The translations under genes and the position numbers were made by a program. Source: Marnyiella aurantia (GTDB lineage: Bacteria; Bacteroidota; Bacteroidia; Flavobacteriales; Weeksellaceae). Taken from it: a stretch of DNA of 64,000 nucleotides. The notes beneath the pieces were generated by a model, which saw only the letters and a list, made by a program, of their open reading frames with translations, ran no database searches and was not told where the DNA came from. Positions 9,193 through 17,747 of this stretch are shown in pieces. Within the stretch, counting starts at the first letter, position 1. Each line of letters begins with the position of its first letter. The DNA is taken from NCBI RefSeq assembly GCF_014041915.1, contig NZ_CP059472.1, forward strand, positions 1,302,001 through 1,366,000, in the 5' to 3' direction.

Positions 9193-10962
9193 GTGCATAA
9201 ACAGCCATTGTTTATACTGTGCATTTGTTTTATCCTCGGCATTATTATCCAGGAATACCTTTCGCTGCGCCCGGCTACTGCCTACATCCTTCTCTTGACA
9301 GCAATAGTTCCGCTGCTGTCTTATGCTTCCCTGTCACTCTTCTGGATTGGTTTAAGGAAATACTTTCTGGGATTTTTTTTCGCAGTCCTTGGTTTGTTGA
9401 TGCATGCTGAACATTCAAAAAACGCTGTACTCCCGGAAATCTCCCGGAAGCAGGAAGTGATTTTCAAGCTAAATAAAAAACTGAATTCCAACGAGAAAAA
9501 CAGACGATATGAAATAACCGCACGTCCTGAAAAAGGTGAATTCCGAACGGTACTTTCCATCCCGAGAAATCTGCCGGAACTGGATTATAAACATCTCTAC
9601 AAAGCGGAACTCTACATCAACAAAGTGGCGCCTCCGAAAAATGACTATCAGTTTGATTACTCAAAGTACCTGAGGCGCAATGGAATTTATCATCAAAGTT
9701 ATCTGCCTGGAAAAATGGAGGCCGCAGATGCACCGGAACTTTCACTGTCTGATCATATCCGCCAGAAAAGGCTGGAAGTTCTGCAAAAGATTGATTCTAC
9801 TTCAATAAGTCCAAAGTCACGGGAATTTCTAAAAGGCATCATCCTGGCTGACAGGACGGAAATGGACCGCGAAACCGTAGCTGATTTCACCAATACGGGA
9901 CTGGTCCATATCCTGGCTATCTCCGGATCCCACATCGTAATAATTTTCGGAATCTTTTACTTTGTCCTTATGCGGGCCTTCCCACTGGGGTACCGACGCC
10001 TGGCCATAGTCTGCAGTCTGGCTCTTATCTGGATTTTCGCAGTGTTCATCGGCTACGGCAACTCAGTTGTACGTTCGTGCATAATGATCACGGCGTACTT
10101 CGTTTATATTATTCTTCAGCGTAAGCCGGATCTGCTTCATTCTATGGCACTGGCGGCCTTCATCATACTTCTTGCAGACAGTAACCAACTTTTCGATGTG
10201 GGATTTCAGCTTAGTTTTATGGCAGTGTTCGGTATTTACTGGCTAAACCAACCCATCCTTAAACATCTTCCGCCGGCCGATAATTTTGCAAAAAAAATCC
10301 TGTTTAACACATTTTCTCTTTCGTTGGCTGCGCAGATCTCTACATTGCCGGCAGTTATCTACTATTTCCATCAGTTTTCAGTGATTTCCATCGTGGCGAA
10401 CCTGGTTATAATTCCACTGTCGGAAATCATAATCGTCTTCAGTTTATTGATGACAGTACTTTTGGGCACGGGAATTTACTTAAACCAAATCCTCTACCTT
10501 TATGACGGATTCATCCAGTTTATCCTGGCGGTAATACATTGGTTTTCGGGTTTTGACGGACTTTTGCATACGAATATTCCGATGACTTTGGTGGAAGTTA
10601 TAATCCTGTGCACCGGCATTTATTATCTAAGGTTTTTAACAGTTCGGTTCAACATCAGGAACCTGTTGCCTTTGCTGGCAGTCGCCACAATCTATGCAGG
10701 TGTACACCTGGGACTCACCTATTACCATGAAAGACAACACGAGATTATGATACACGAACATTTCCGCGAAAGATATTTTTCCGTAAAAAGAGGTTCAGAG
10801 GTTGAATTTTGGATTAGTATGGATGCTGATCTGGAGAAGGTTAAAAAGTATATCATTGATCCATATCTGACATCACGGCGTACCGCGAGTTACCGGATAA
10901 AGACAATTCCGGCCGGAGCGAATTCAGTCAGTTATAAAGGAATTACCTATCCACTAAAATAA
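9193..10962 (+). CDS. comEC: ComEC/Rec2-type DNA uptake channel protein
   Basis: 589 residues. N-terminal hydrophobic helices and an OB-like DUF4131 region (to about residue 180), then the Competence domain with LVHILAISGSHIVII at about 235 and FDVGFQLSFMAVFGIYW at about 335, with many membrane helices. In transforming bacteria it moves single-stranded DNA across the inner membrane (family knowledge). The C-terminal metallo-beta-lactamase-like domain found in long ComEC proteins is absent; only a short tail follows the last helix. Starts with GTG at 9193; an alternative start further in is possible. Confidence 0.88.
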   Translation: MHKQPLFILCICFILGIIIQEYLSLRPATAYILLLTAIVPLLSYASLSLFWIGLRKYFLGFFFAVLGLLMHAEHSKNAVLPEISRKQEVIFKLNKKLNSNEKNRRYEITARPEKGEFRTVLSIPRNLPELDYKHLYKAELYINKVAPPKNDYQFDYSKYLRRNGIYHQSYLPGKMEAADAPELSLSDHIRQKRLEVLQKIDSTSISPKSREFLKGIILADRTEMDRETVADFTNTGLVHILAISGSHIVIIFGIFYFVLMRAFPLGYRRLAIVCSLALIWIFAVFIGYGNSVVRSCIMITAYFVYIILQRKPDLLHSMALAAFIILLADSNQLFDVGFQLSFMAVFGIYWLNQPILKHLPPADNFAKKILFNTFSLSLAAQISTLPAVIYYFHQFSVISIVANLVIIPLSEIIIVFSLLMTVLLGTGIYLNQILYLYDGFIQFILAVIHWFSGFDGLLHTNIPMTLVEVIILCTGIYYLRFLTVRFNIRNLLPLLAVATIYAGVHLGLTYYHERQHEIMIHEHFRERYFSVKRGSEVEFWISMDADLEKVKKYIIDPYLTSRRTASYRIKTIPAGANSVSYKGITYPLK

Positions 10963-10975
10963 TGGAAGGCATAAA

Positions 10976-11000
10976 CATAAAAAGCTTCCGGAAGGAAGCT
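10976..11000 (-). terminator. Rho-independent terminator of the DUF3276 gene
   Basis: AGCTTCC (10983-10989) and GGAAGCT (10994-11000) form the stem; read on the minus strand the hairpin is followed by TTTTTATG. No T run follows on the plus strand. Confidence 0.75.
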
Positions 11001-11014
11001 AAGTGTGGAAAGAA

Positions 11015-11350
11015 TTAGATTTCGTCGTCTGACTCTATTGTGAAGGATTTGGATTTGAAATCCTTGTCATGCTTTTCAGAGATTACGTCCTCACCTTTTT
11101 CATTTATGATGAAATCCGTACTTTCCCTGAACATTTCATGAAATGCTGTAAAATCCTCTTTGTAGAGATAGATTTTATGCTTTTCGAAAGAGGCTTCACC
11201 GTTTTCGCCAAAATTCTTCTTGCTTTCAGTAATGGTCAGGTAATAGTCTCCAGCTTTAGTCTCGCGCACATCAAAGAAGTAAGTTCTCCTACCCGCTTTA
11301 AGCACCTTCGTAAAAATTTCATTTTCGTGGCGTTCCTTGTAATCACTCAT
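11015..11350 (-). CDS. DUF3276 / PUR-family nucleic-acid-binding protein
   Basis: 111 residues. Begins MSDYKERHENEIFTK and contains the KAGRRTYFFDVRETKAGDYYLTITESKK pattern of the bacterial PUR-alpha-like fold (DUF3276), known from the Borrelia DNA/RNA-binding protein BpuR. Expected to bind single-stranded nucleic acid in the cytoplasm; target unknown. Acidic C-terminus (FTIESDDEI). Start at 11350 is preferred to 11383, because the latter overlaps the promoter box. Confidence 0.8.
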   Translation of the reverse strand: MSDYKERHENEIFTKVLKAGRRTYFFDVRETKAGDYYLTITESKKNFGENGEASFEKHKIYLYKEDFTAFHEMFRESTDFIINEKGEDVISEKHDKDFKSKSFTIESDDEI

Positions 11351-11380
11351 GGTCCCGTCTTTTTTTTGTGTCTTATTTAA

Positions 11381-11388
11381 CAAATATA
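11381..11388 (-). promoter_or_regulatory. Promoter of the DUF3276 gene
   Basis: Minus strand TATATTTG with a TTTG (plus 11407-11410) 18 bases upstream, i.e. both the minus-7 and minus-33 elements of a Bacteroidota promoter. Confidence 0.75.
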
Positions 11389-11467
11389 TAAGATTTCTCC
11401 GAACCTCAAAATATTTTGTTATATAATTATCAAGCGAAATGCTTTATTAATAACAAAATGCCAAAAA

Positions 11468-13129
11468 CTATGCGGACTTACCTTTCTCTACTGCTGTGAG
11501 ATTCAAGATTTTATCTGCTCTTTTGGCGCTGGACTCACGGTGCGTAATGATAACCGAAGTGCTGTTATGGATATACTTTTCAATATTCTGAAGGATATTT
11601 TCTTCGGTTTCGGTATCCAAAGCAGACAGGGAATCATCAAAAATAAGAATTGAGGGCTCCTTTATCAGGGCCCTGGCTATGCAAATACGCTGTTTCTGAC
11701 CACCCGAGAGCATAACACCGCGTTCACCAACCCTGGTCTTATACTCCTCCTTAAATTTTACGATGTTTTTATGGACATCAGCCATTTTCGCTGCTTCCAT
11801 AACTTTTTCGGAACTGGGCTGATCTACCGCAAAGCCGATATTATTCTCTATCGTATCCGAAAAAAGATAACTTTCCTGCGGAATATACCCCAGATGCCGG
11901 CGGTAGTTATACAGGTTGTGCTCCCTCAGATCTTTTCCGTCAATCAATATCCGGCCTTCTGTAGGCTGTATAAGTCCGGCCAGCAATAAGGCGACAGTAG
12001 ATTTGCCACTGCCTGTTTTTCCCATAATAGCCAGAGACTGACCCGCATCTACCTTAAAACTTAAATTGTTCAGTGCTCTAATACCTGTATTGGGATAGAC
12101 ATAGGAAACATTTTGAAACTCAATTGAGCCCTTAACCGGATATGCGGGCGCTCCGGAATCTACCACCTCTGATTTCAAAGCCAGAAATTCGTTGATACGT
12201 GCCATGGACGCTTCAGCCCGCTGATTAATGGAAGTGACCCATCCCACCATGGAAAAAGGGAAGATAAGAATATTGATATACATGAAAAAATCGGCGATCT
12301 TACCCACAGACAGTTCATTGTTCAGATATTTATTCCCGCCAATATACAGTACGGCTACGTTAAGGAGACCTATAACAAAAAGTATAATGGTGAAAAAATA
12401 GGCTTCAGTTTTTGCCAGGTCCAGTGCTTTGTCCTGATAGTCGCGTACCTTAATTCCATAATTACGTGCAATATATCTTTCGCGTGCAAAAAATTTCACG
12501 ACTCGTATACCGGAAAAGCTGTCCTGCACAAATGTTGATATTGCCGACTGGCTTTTCTGCATGATCTTGGACTTCCGGTTGATGACGGAACTTACCCAAT
12601 AGATTAGAAATGAAAGAATGGGCAGAGGTAAAAGCGTCCAAAGCGTCATGGAAACATCAGTACGGATCATATAAATGGCTGTAATCAGTACCAGAATAAT
12701 GAGGTTGACAATGTACATCACGCCGGGACCCAGATACATCCGCACCGCCACTACATCCTCACTGAGGCGGTTCATAAGATCACCCGTTGTGGTCTTTTTA
12801 TAATCGGTAAGCGAGAGCTGTTGGTATTTTGTATAAATTTTATTTTTCAGCTCATATTCAATCCGGCGCGACGCCACAATAATAGTCTGACGCATCATAA
12901 AGGTGAAAAAACCGGTCAGTAATGAGGAAGCTACAATAATCGCGACATAAATCAGTACCTGACGGTTAAAGCCGAGGTGACCGGAATCTGCAATCTGATC
13001 TACAGATTTTCCTATAAACTGAACCTTGTAGATATTAAAAAAATTGCTGGCCACAATGAACAGAAAACCCCACATCAGCAGTATGCGGTGTTTCCAAAAG
13101 TAGGAGTTCAGAGTTTTTAGCGCTTTCAT
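11468..13129 (-). CDS. ABC exporter, fused membrane and ATPase domains (non-canonical Walker B)
   Basis: 553 residues: six membrane helices (about residues 1-310), then an ATPase domain with Walker A GKTGSGKST at about 375, signature LSGGQKQR and Walker B SILIFDDSLSALD. The residue after the Walker B Asp is Asp, not the usual catalytic Glu, as in the degenerate-site subunits of heterodimeric exporters such as MdlA/YheI/TM287 (family knowledge). No partner half is in the window. Substrate unknown; multidrug or lipid export are the usual roles. Start at MKALKTLNSYFW (13129) is preferred to an ATG 30 bases upstream. Own promoter. Confidence 0.88.
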   Translation of the reverse strand: MKALKTLNSYFWKHRILLMWGFLFIVASNFFNIYKVQFIGKSVDQIADSGHLGFNRQVLIYVAIIVASSLLTGFFTFMMRQTIIVASRRIEYELKNKIYTKYQQLSLTDYKKTTTGDLMNRLSEDVVAVRMYLGPGVMYIVNLIILVLITAIYMIRTDVSMTLWTLLPLPILSFLIYWVSSVINRKSKIMQKSQSAISTFVQDSFSGIRVVKFFARERYIARNYGIKVRDYQDKALDLAKTEAYFFTIILFVIGLLNVAVLYIGGNKYLNNELSVGKIADFFMYINILIFPFSMVGWVTSINQRAEASMARINEFLALKSEVVDSGAPAYPVKGSIEFQNVSYVYPNTGIRALNNLSFKVDAGQSLAIMGKTGSGKSTVALLLAGLIQPTEGRILIDGKDLREHNLYNYRRHLGYIPQESYLFSDTIENNIGFAVDQPSSEKVMEAAKMADVHKNIVKFKEEYKTRVGERGVMLSGGQKQRICIARALIKEPSILIFDDSLSALDTETEENILQNIEKYIHNSTSVIITHRESSAKRADKILNLTAVEKGKSA

Positions 13130-13168
13130 AGGAAGTTGGGCTGCAGCAAAGCACTGCATTTACAGCGG

Positions 13169-13176
13169 CAAAAGTA
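13169..13176 (-). promoter_or_regulatory. Promoter minus-7 box of the ABC exporter
   Basis: Minus strand TACTTTTG, perfect TAnnTTTG, 39 bases before the ATG at 13129. Confidence 0.65.
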
Positions 13177-13230
13177 CAAATTTGAATTTGTAACAGGCTT
13201 CACCGCGGCAGAGGGTGTGTAAAAAATTCC

Positions 13231-13238
13231 TATCTTTG
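13231..13238 (+). promoter_or_regulatory. Promoter minus-7 box of the nusB operon
   Basis: TATCTTTG, 22 bases before the nusB ATG at 13261. Confidence 0.75.
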
Positions 13239-13260
13239 CCACCATAAAAAGCTCTTTGAA

Positions 13261-14166
13261 ATGTTAGGAAGAAGACAGATCCGTGAAAAAGTGGTGGAAA
13301 CCCTTTATTCATACTACCAGAACCCCATAAAATTCGATGTTCTGGAGAAAAATATGCTCACAGAAATAGAGAAAATTTATCACCTCTACATCTACCAGCT
13401 TAACTTCATGGTCGCCCTAAAGGAACTTGCAGAAATGCAGATTGAAATAGGACGCAAGAAATACCTGCGGACTGATGCAGAACTACATCCCAACCAGAGA
13501 TTCGTTGAGAATTTAGTGCTCAGGAAAATTGAAGACAATACCGAAAGGAGGTCTTTCACATCCAAACATGCGGAACTGAACTGGGATATGCACGACGATC
13601 TGTTGGTAAAGACCTTCCAGCGTATTATTTCCGGTAAGAGGTACCAGGACTATATGAAGGAGGAAGAGCAGTCATTTGAACAGGACCAGAAATTCGTAGG
13701 GAAACTTTTCCTCAGATACATTGCCGAAAATGAAGATTTTCATGAGCATCTGGAAGAAAAGGAAATGAGTTGGGGTGATGATTTCCACATCTCAAACTCC
13801 ATGATCCAGAAAACAATAGGTTTTTTTAAGAAAGACGAAGAGTCACACACACTGATCCGAATGATTAAGGATCATCAGGACGAAGATTTCGCCCGCCGAC
13901 TACTTAAAGAAAGTCTGAACCACTGGGAAGAAAGCGAAAAAAAGCTGGAGGCAAAACTGGAAAACTGGGATCTGGACAGGGTTGCCCTGATGGACAAAAT
14001 TATCCTGGTAGCCGCTATTACCGAACTGGACCGCTTCCCACTAACACCTGCCAGAGTAATCATAAACGAATATATAGAGATTTCTAAAGTGTACGCCACT
14101 GACAGATCCAATATTTTCGTGAACGGTATCCTGGACAAATACACAAAAGAACTAAACAGAATATAA
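13261..14166 (+). CDS. nusB: Transcription antitermination factor NusB (long Bacteroidota form)
   Basis: 301 residues against about 140 in E. coli. Starts MLGRRQIREKVVETLYSY. The conserved NusB core lies in the C-terminal half: LLKESLNHWEESEKKLE, then WDLDRVALMDKIILVAAITEL and PARVIINEYIEISK near residues 235-280. NusB with NusE binds boxA RNA in rRNA operons and prevents premature termination. The long charged middle section is normal for Bacteroidota. First gene of a three-gene operon with the DUF1573 lipoprotein (14 bases) and yajC (10 bases). Confidence 0.93.
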   Translation: MLGRRQIREKVVETLYSYYQNPIKFDVLEKNMLTEIEKIYHLYIYQLNFMVALKELAEMQIEIGRKKYLRTDAELHPNQRFVENLVLRKIEDNTERRSFTSKHAELNWDMHDDLLVKTFQRIISGKRYQDYMKEEEQSFEQDQKFVGKLFLRYIAENEDFHEHLEEKEMSWGDDFHISNSMIQKTIGFFKKDEESHTLIRMIKDHQDEDFARRLLKESLNHWEESEKKLEAKLENWDLDRVALMDKIILVAAITELDRFPLTPARVIINEYIEISKVYATDRSNIFVNGILDKYTKELNRI

Positions 14167-14180
14167 ATTTAAAAAAAAGT

Positions 14181-14693
14181 ATGAAAAAATCAATCATTGT
14201 TCTGTCGCTATTTGCTGCAGTTTTAGGAGTAACATCCTGTGAAAAGAAAGAAAATACGGAAGTACGTACAGAAGATTCTGTAATAGTTGAGGACAGCATG
14301 GCCGCAGCCACAGATATGAATGCCGAAGCGGCAGCCGCAGCGGATCCACAGGCTGAACTCATCAAAAAAGCGCAGTCCTACCCACTTACCAGCCTGGCAC
14401 TTTCAGAAAATCATTTCGATTTCAAATCCGTTAAGAAAGGAGAAAAAGTAAAGCACGTTTACGAAGTAACCAATACCGGAGAAAATCCACTTATCATCTC
14501 TCAGGTTAAGCCTGCATGCGGATGTACTGCCCCAGACTATACCACTACCCCAATACTGCCGGGACAGAAAGGAAGCGTAACACTTGAATTCGATTCTTCA
14601 AGTTTTGACGGTCTTCAGAACAAGCAGGCTGAAATTTTTGCAAACGTAGAAAAACCGGTTGTTATTACTTTTTCGGCTAACGTAGTAAACTAA
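14181..14693 (+). CDS. DUF1573 lipoprotein
   Basis: 170 residues. Lipoprotein signal with the modified Cys in GVTSCEKKENT (residue 20), an Ala/acidic linker, then a DUF1573 immunoglobulin-like domain with the family's VYEVTNTGENPLIISQVKPACGCT block (residues about 95-118, written here in two parts in the protein) and FSANVVN at the end. Probably periplasmic or outer-membrane bound; molecular role unknown. Sits between nusB and yajC, a conserved arrangement in flavobacteria. Confidence 0.88.
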   Translation: MKKSIIVLSLFAAVLGVTSCEKKENTEVRTEDSVIVEDSMAAATDMNAEAAAAADPQAELIKKAQSYPLTSLALSENHFDFKSVKKGEKVKHVYEVTNTGENPLIISQVKPACGCTAPDYTTTPILPGQKGSVTLEFDSSSFDGLQNKQAEIFANVEKPVVITFSANVVN

Positions 14694-14703
14694 TAAATCC
14701 AAT

Positions 14704-15033
14704 ATGATAAGTATATTTTTACAGGCCCCGGCAGCAGGTGGCAGCAGTATGACAATGATGCTGATGATGGGTCTGATGTTCGTGGGATTTTATTTCCTGA
14801 TGATTCGCCCCCAAATGAGAAAGGCCAAGCAGGAAAAAGGTTTCCAGGAATCACTGAAAGTAGGTCAGCGTGTGGTTACTACAGCTGGTTTGCACGGCAG
14901 AATTGCCCAGATTATGGAAGATGGTGTTGTTATTGAAACCCTTTCCGGAAAGTTGAAGTTTGAAAGGTCATCTATCTCCCGCGATTATACGCAGGCAAGA
15001 TTTCCTGACAATGCCACTGAGGAAACCAAATAA
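14704..15033 (+). CDS. yajC: Preprotein translocase subunit YajC
   Basis: 109 residues. One membrane helix near the N-terminus (MMLMMGLMFVGFYFLMI, residues about 18-34) followed by RPQMRKAKQEKGFQ and a small beta domain with VGQRVVTTAGLHGRI, the YajC signature. Accessory subunit of the SecDF-YajC complex at the cytoplasmic membrane. Last gene of the nusB operon, ten bases after the DUF1573 stop and followed by a terminator. Confidence 0.95.
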   Translation: MISIFLQAPAAGGSSMTMMLMMGLMFVGFYFLMIRPQMRKAKQEKGFQESLKVGQRVVTTAGLHGRIAQIMEDGVVIETLSGKLKFERSSISRDYTQARFPDNATEETK

Positions 15034-15051
15034 AAAACACTTATAAAAAGT

Positions 15052-15081
15052 AAAAACGTACTGAATTTCAGTACGTTTTTT
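15052..15081 (+). terminator. Terminator between yajC and tRNA-His, probably bidirectional
   Basis: AAAACGTACTGA (from 15053) pairs with TTCAGTACGTTTT, followed by T's. The A run on the other side gives a T run on the minus strand, so the same hairpin can end the tRNA-His transcript. Confidence 0.85.
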
Positions 15082-15086
15082 GTTTG

Positions 15087-15160
15087 GGTGAATGAGGGGT
15101 CTCGAACCCCCGACCTCCGGAACCACAATCCGGCGCTCTAACCAACTGAGCTACAATCAC
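15087..15160 (-). tRNA. tRNA-His (anticodon GTG)
   Basis: Minus strand GTGATTGTAGCTCAGTTGG gives acceptor and D arm. The anticodon arm is CCGGA-TTGTGGT-TCCGG with anticodon GTG, and the T arm is GGGGG-TTCGAGA-CCCCT. The acceptor pairs GTGATTG with CATTCAC, with one T-T mismatch in the middle. The full CCA tail is not encoded. 74 bases. Confidence 0.95.
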
Positions 15161-15195
15161 CGTTTGAGGTTGCAAATATAGCGCTTTTGGCTAAA

Positions 15196-15915
15196 CTACA
15201 AAATTATTCCGTCGAAATTTTTCAATGCCAGCAGCCTTTCCGTGGTAAAACCCTCCGCAAACTGTACACCCGACAGCCTGCCCAGATCCTGAGCCCGGTA
15301 AGTCAGGCTTTCCTGAAAATCCTTTGTAGCTATTGGGGTCATAGGTTCATCAGATTTGGGGTCATAAAACTGGGTTTTATAAGCCATACAGGCCTGCAGT
15401 TTCACATCCATAAAATCAGAGATATCTACAACAAAATCAGGTTCCAGGTTTTTCCACTGTATATAATGGAAAACCTGCTTGGGTCTCCAGGCGTCTTGCG
15501 GCATTCCGTCGTGTTCTGTTTCAATCTTTATAAGTCCGGACAGGAAACAGGCATCCGAAATTAGTTTAGCTGCTTTTCCGTGGTCGGGATGACGGTCTTC
15601 TACCGCATTGCCCAAAACAATATTTGGCTGATATTTACGGATCATCTTTACAATCTTCAGCTGATGTTCCTCATTATTCAGCAGAAAGCCATCCTTCATT
15701 TTAAGATTTTCCCTGGCAGAGATTTTCAGGATAGATGAAGCTTCTGCAGCTTCCTGAGCACGTGTAATATTTGTGCCCCGTGTTCCCAGTTCTCCCTCTG
15801 TAAGATCGATTACCGCCACTGTTCTCCCTTCAGAAATTAGTTTTGCTATGGTTCCGCCACAGCCCAGTTCCACATCATCGGGATGTGCTCCTATGGCTAA
15901 AATATCAACTTTCAT
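15196..15915 (-). CDS. bshB1: Bacillithiol biosynthesis deacetylase BshB1
   Basis: 239 residues of the PIG-L/LmbE zinc deacetylase fold. Zinc and catalytic residues are in AIGAHPDDVELGCGG at residues 7-21 and DRHPDHGKAAKLISDACFLSG at about 107-127. Removes the acetyl group from GlcNAc-malate in bacillithiol synthesis, the low-molecular-weight thiol of many flavobacteria (family knowledge); the other pathway genes bshA and bshC are not in this window. Close relatives are annotated BshB1 from the ELGTRG and YRAQDLGRLSGVQFAE blocks. Confidence 0.9.
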   Translation of the reverse strand: MKVDILAIGAHPDDVELGCGGTIAKLISEGRTVAVIDLTEGELGTRGTNITRAQEAAEASSILKISARENLKMKDGFLLNNEEHQLKIVKMIRKYQPNIVLGNAVEDRHPDHGKAAKLISDACFLSGLIKIETEHDGMPQDAWRPKQVFHYIQWKNLEPDFVVDISDFMDVKLQACMAYKTQFYDPKSDEPMTPIATKDFQESLTYRAQDLGRLSGVQFAEGFTTERLLALKNFDGIIL

Positions 15916-15931
15916 AAATGGTATTCGGTTT

Positions 15932-15958
15932 AAAAAAAATCCCGGCCATCAGGCCGGG
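15932..15958 (-). terminator. Rho-independent terminator of the TPR gene
   Basis: CCCGGCC (15941-15947) and GGCCGGG (15952-15958) form a strong stem, followed on the minus strand by a run of eight T's. Confidence 0.9.
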
Positions 15959-15976
15959 AATACACAGATGTGTGGA

Positions 15977-17650
15977 TTATTTATTCAGGTTAGCATTCAG
16001 GTTTACAGCATCCTCATAACCAGGGTTTAGCTGTACTGCTTTTGCAGCGTAGTCCCTGGCTTTGGCCACGTCCTTTGTCTGGTTAAAGTAGGCCACCAGA
16101 TAGTAAGCATAGGACAGCGTTTCCTTCTGAGCAGCCTGCTCTTCCGGTTTTTGGGTCAGAACCGTATCAATGAATTTCTGATAAGAAGATTCAGCCATTG
16201 CTTCATTTCCTAACTGCTGGTAGGCTGCTCCTTTTGCATAGTAGGAATATGCCCAGGTTGGCGAAAGTGCTATCATCTTATCCCAGGTAAGGATCGCTCC
16301 ATTCCAGTTCTGTGCTTCCTGATAAGCGCTTCCCAGTTTTACCAGAGCATCGGCATCATTAGGATTGGCAGCAGTCTGCTTTTTCAATGCCTCTATCGCA
16401 GGGTTCGTGGGTCCAGCGTTTGCCGCTGCGGTACTGGCACCCCCTCCCTGAATCTTAAGAAGTTCATTGTCCCAGTTCAGCGTCTCATCCTTAGCATTCT
16501 TCGCGATGGCGATTTTTTGCTGGGATTCAATCATCATTGAAGATTTCTTTGCCGCATCCTTCTCGTCTTTGGCTAGTCCTGCCAGAATAAGACCTTCAAG
16601 TCCGCGGTCAGCAGGGTAAATCCTTGATTTATCTGTAACAGTGTTAATGAAGGTGTTCAGATCTGTCTGTGCCTGCGTATATTTTCCGTCTGCGTAATCA
16701 AGATAAGCTCTTAATTTGTATTTGATGGGATCCTCAACAACATTAAACACCTTATCCAATACCGCGCGCGAATTTGCGTAATCTTGGTTGGTAAAATACA
16801 GTTTTGATATTTCCAACTGCGTTCCTGGATCTTCATCTGCATATTTGGCATAATTAACCAAAGCCTGTGTTGCTGCCTGCGGCTGCTGGAACTTCATTTC
16901 GTAACCTGCAAGTGCGCGGTAAGCCGGTGCATAGGTAGGATCGGTTGAAATAGCCTGCGTTATCCTTTCTTTAGCCATTTTCCACTGATTAGCCTGCATC
17001 CACAATGTTCCCATACGTGTGTATACAGAAGCTTTGTTCTTAGCCAGAGGAAGTGCTTTCTCATATGCTGACATAGCCTTACCTGCCACCTGTGGGCTGT
17101 TGGTTAGCTGCAAACGGTAAGCATCACCTAATGTATAATAGTAAGGCGCGGGTACACCACCTTTCATAGCTCTTTCCACCGCCTTGTCCAGGTATTGGAT
17201 AGCCAGTTCAGGATTATTATTCTTTTCGAAAAGAGTAAGTGCCTGTCCGGCTCTGAAAAGAACTTCAGCATCTTTCTCCCTGGAATCTTTAACGATATTC
17301 TGGATTTCGGCAACGGCAGACTTATCTCCCTTTCCGAGTTTGATTGTTGCTAAACCGATTCTGTTCAGGTAACTTTTGCTGTCCTCAGCAAGACCCTTTC
17401 TGAAATTCTGTTCAGCTGTAGCCCAATCAGGTTCATTCTGCGTCAGGTAGGTATTACCAAGATAAAAATAATTCTCAGCTGAAGGTGATTTACTCACCAT
17501 CTGTTCAAAATTCTGTTTGGCCTGTGCATATTTATGACTGTCTATGCTGGTAATGCCATCCTGGAGAGTCTGACCAAAAGTAAAATTCGCGAAAAAAGCC
17601 GCTGCTACCGCGAAAACTGCTTTTTGGGGTAATTTCATATTATTTTTCAT
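15977..17650 (-). CDS. Secreted tetratricopeptide-repeat protein
   Basis: 557 residues. Signal peptide (KAVFAVAAAFFANFTFGQ, cleaved near residue 27), then a long series of TPR units such as AENYFYLGNTYLTQNEPDWA, ALVKLGSAYQEAQNWNGAIL and WAYSYYAKGAAYQQLGNEAM. An Ala-rich linker lies at about residues 405-420. Probably a periplasmic scaffold. Downstream of and in line with the PstS-like and TonB genes, a neighbourhood common in Bacteroidota, which suggests a link with TonB function or envelope stress (inference). Two starts, 17650 and 17638, are possible. Confidence 0.85.
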   Translation of the reverse strand: MKNNMKLPQKAVFAVAAAFFANFTFGQTLQDGITSIDSHKYAQAKQNFEQMVSKSPSAENYFYLGNTYLTQNEPDWATAEQNFRKGLAEDSKSYLNRIGLATIKLGKGDKSAVAEIQNIVKDSREKDAEVLFRAGQALTLFEKNNNPELAIQYLDKAVERAMKGGVPAPYYYTLGDAYRLQLTNSPQVAGKAMSAYEKALPLAKNKASVYTRMGTLWMQANQWKMAKERITQAISTDPTYAPAYRALAGYEMKFQQPQAATQALVNYAKYADEDPGTQLEISKLYFTNQDYANSRAVLDKVFNVVEDPIKYKLRAYLDYADGKYTQAQTDLNTFINTVTDKSRIYPADRGLEGLILAGLAKDEKDAAKKSSMMIESQQKIAIAKNAKDETLNWDNELLKIQGGGASTAAANAGPTNPAIEALKKQTAANPNDADALVKLGSAYQEAQNWNGAILTWDKMIALSPTWAYSYYAKGAAYQQLGNEAMAESSYQKFIDTVLTQKPEEQAAQKETLSYAYYLVAYFNQTKDVAKARDYAAKAVQLNPGYEDAVNLNANLNK

Positions 17651-17747
17651 TTAATTATTTTACGATTATATTTAATTCGGGTAATGTTACACAATATCCA
17701 TTCCAAAAACGAAAAGCGTGCGTTTATCGTACATTCAGCCGGAAAAA

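Noticed and set aside
15191-15564. Plus-strand open frame opposite bshB1
   Set aside because: Shadow of a clear gene on the other strand; no family pattern.
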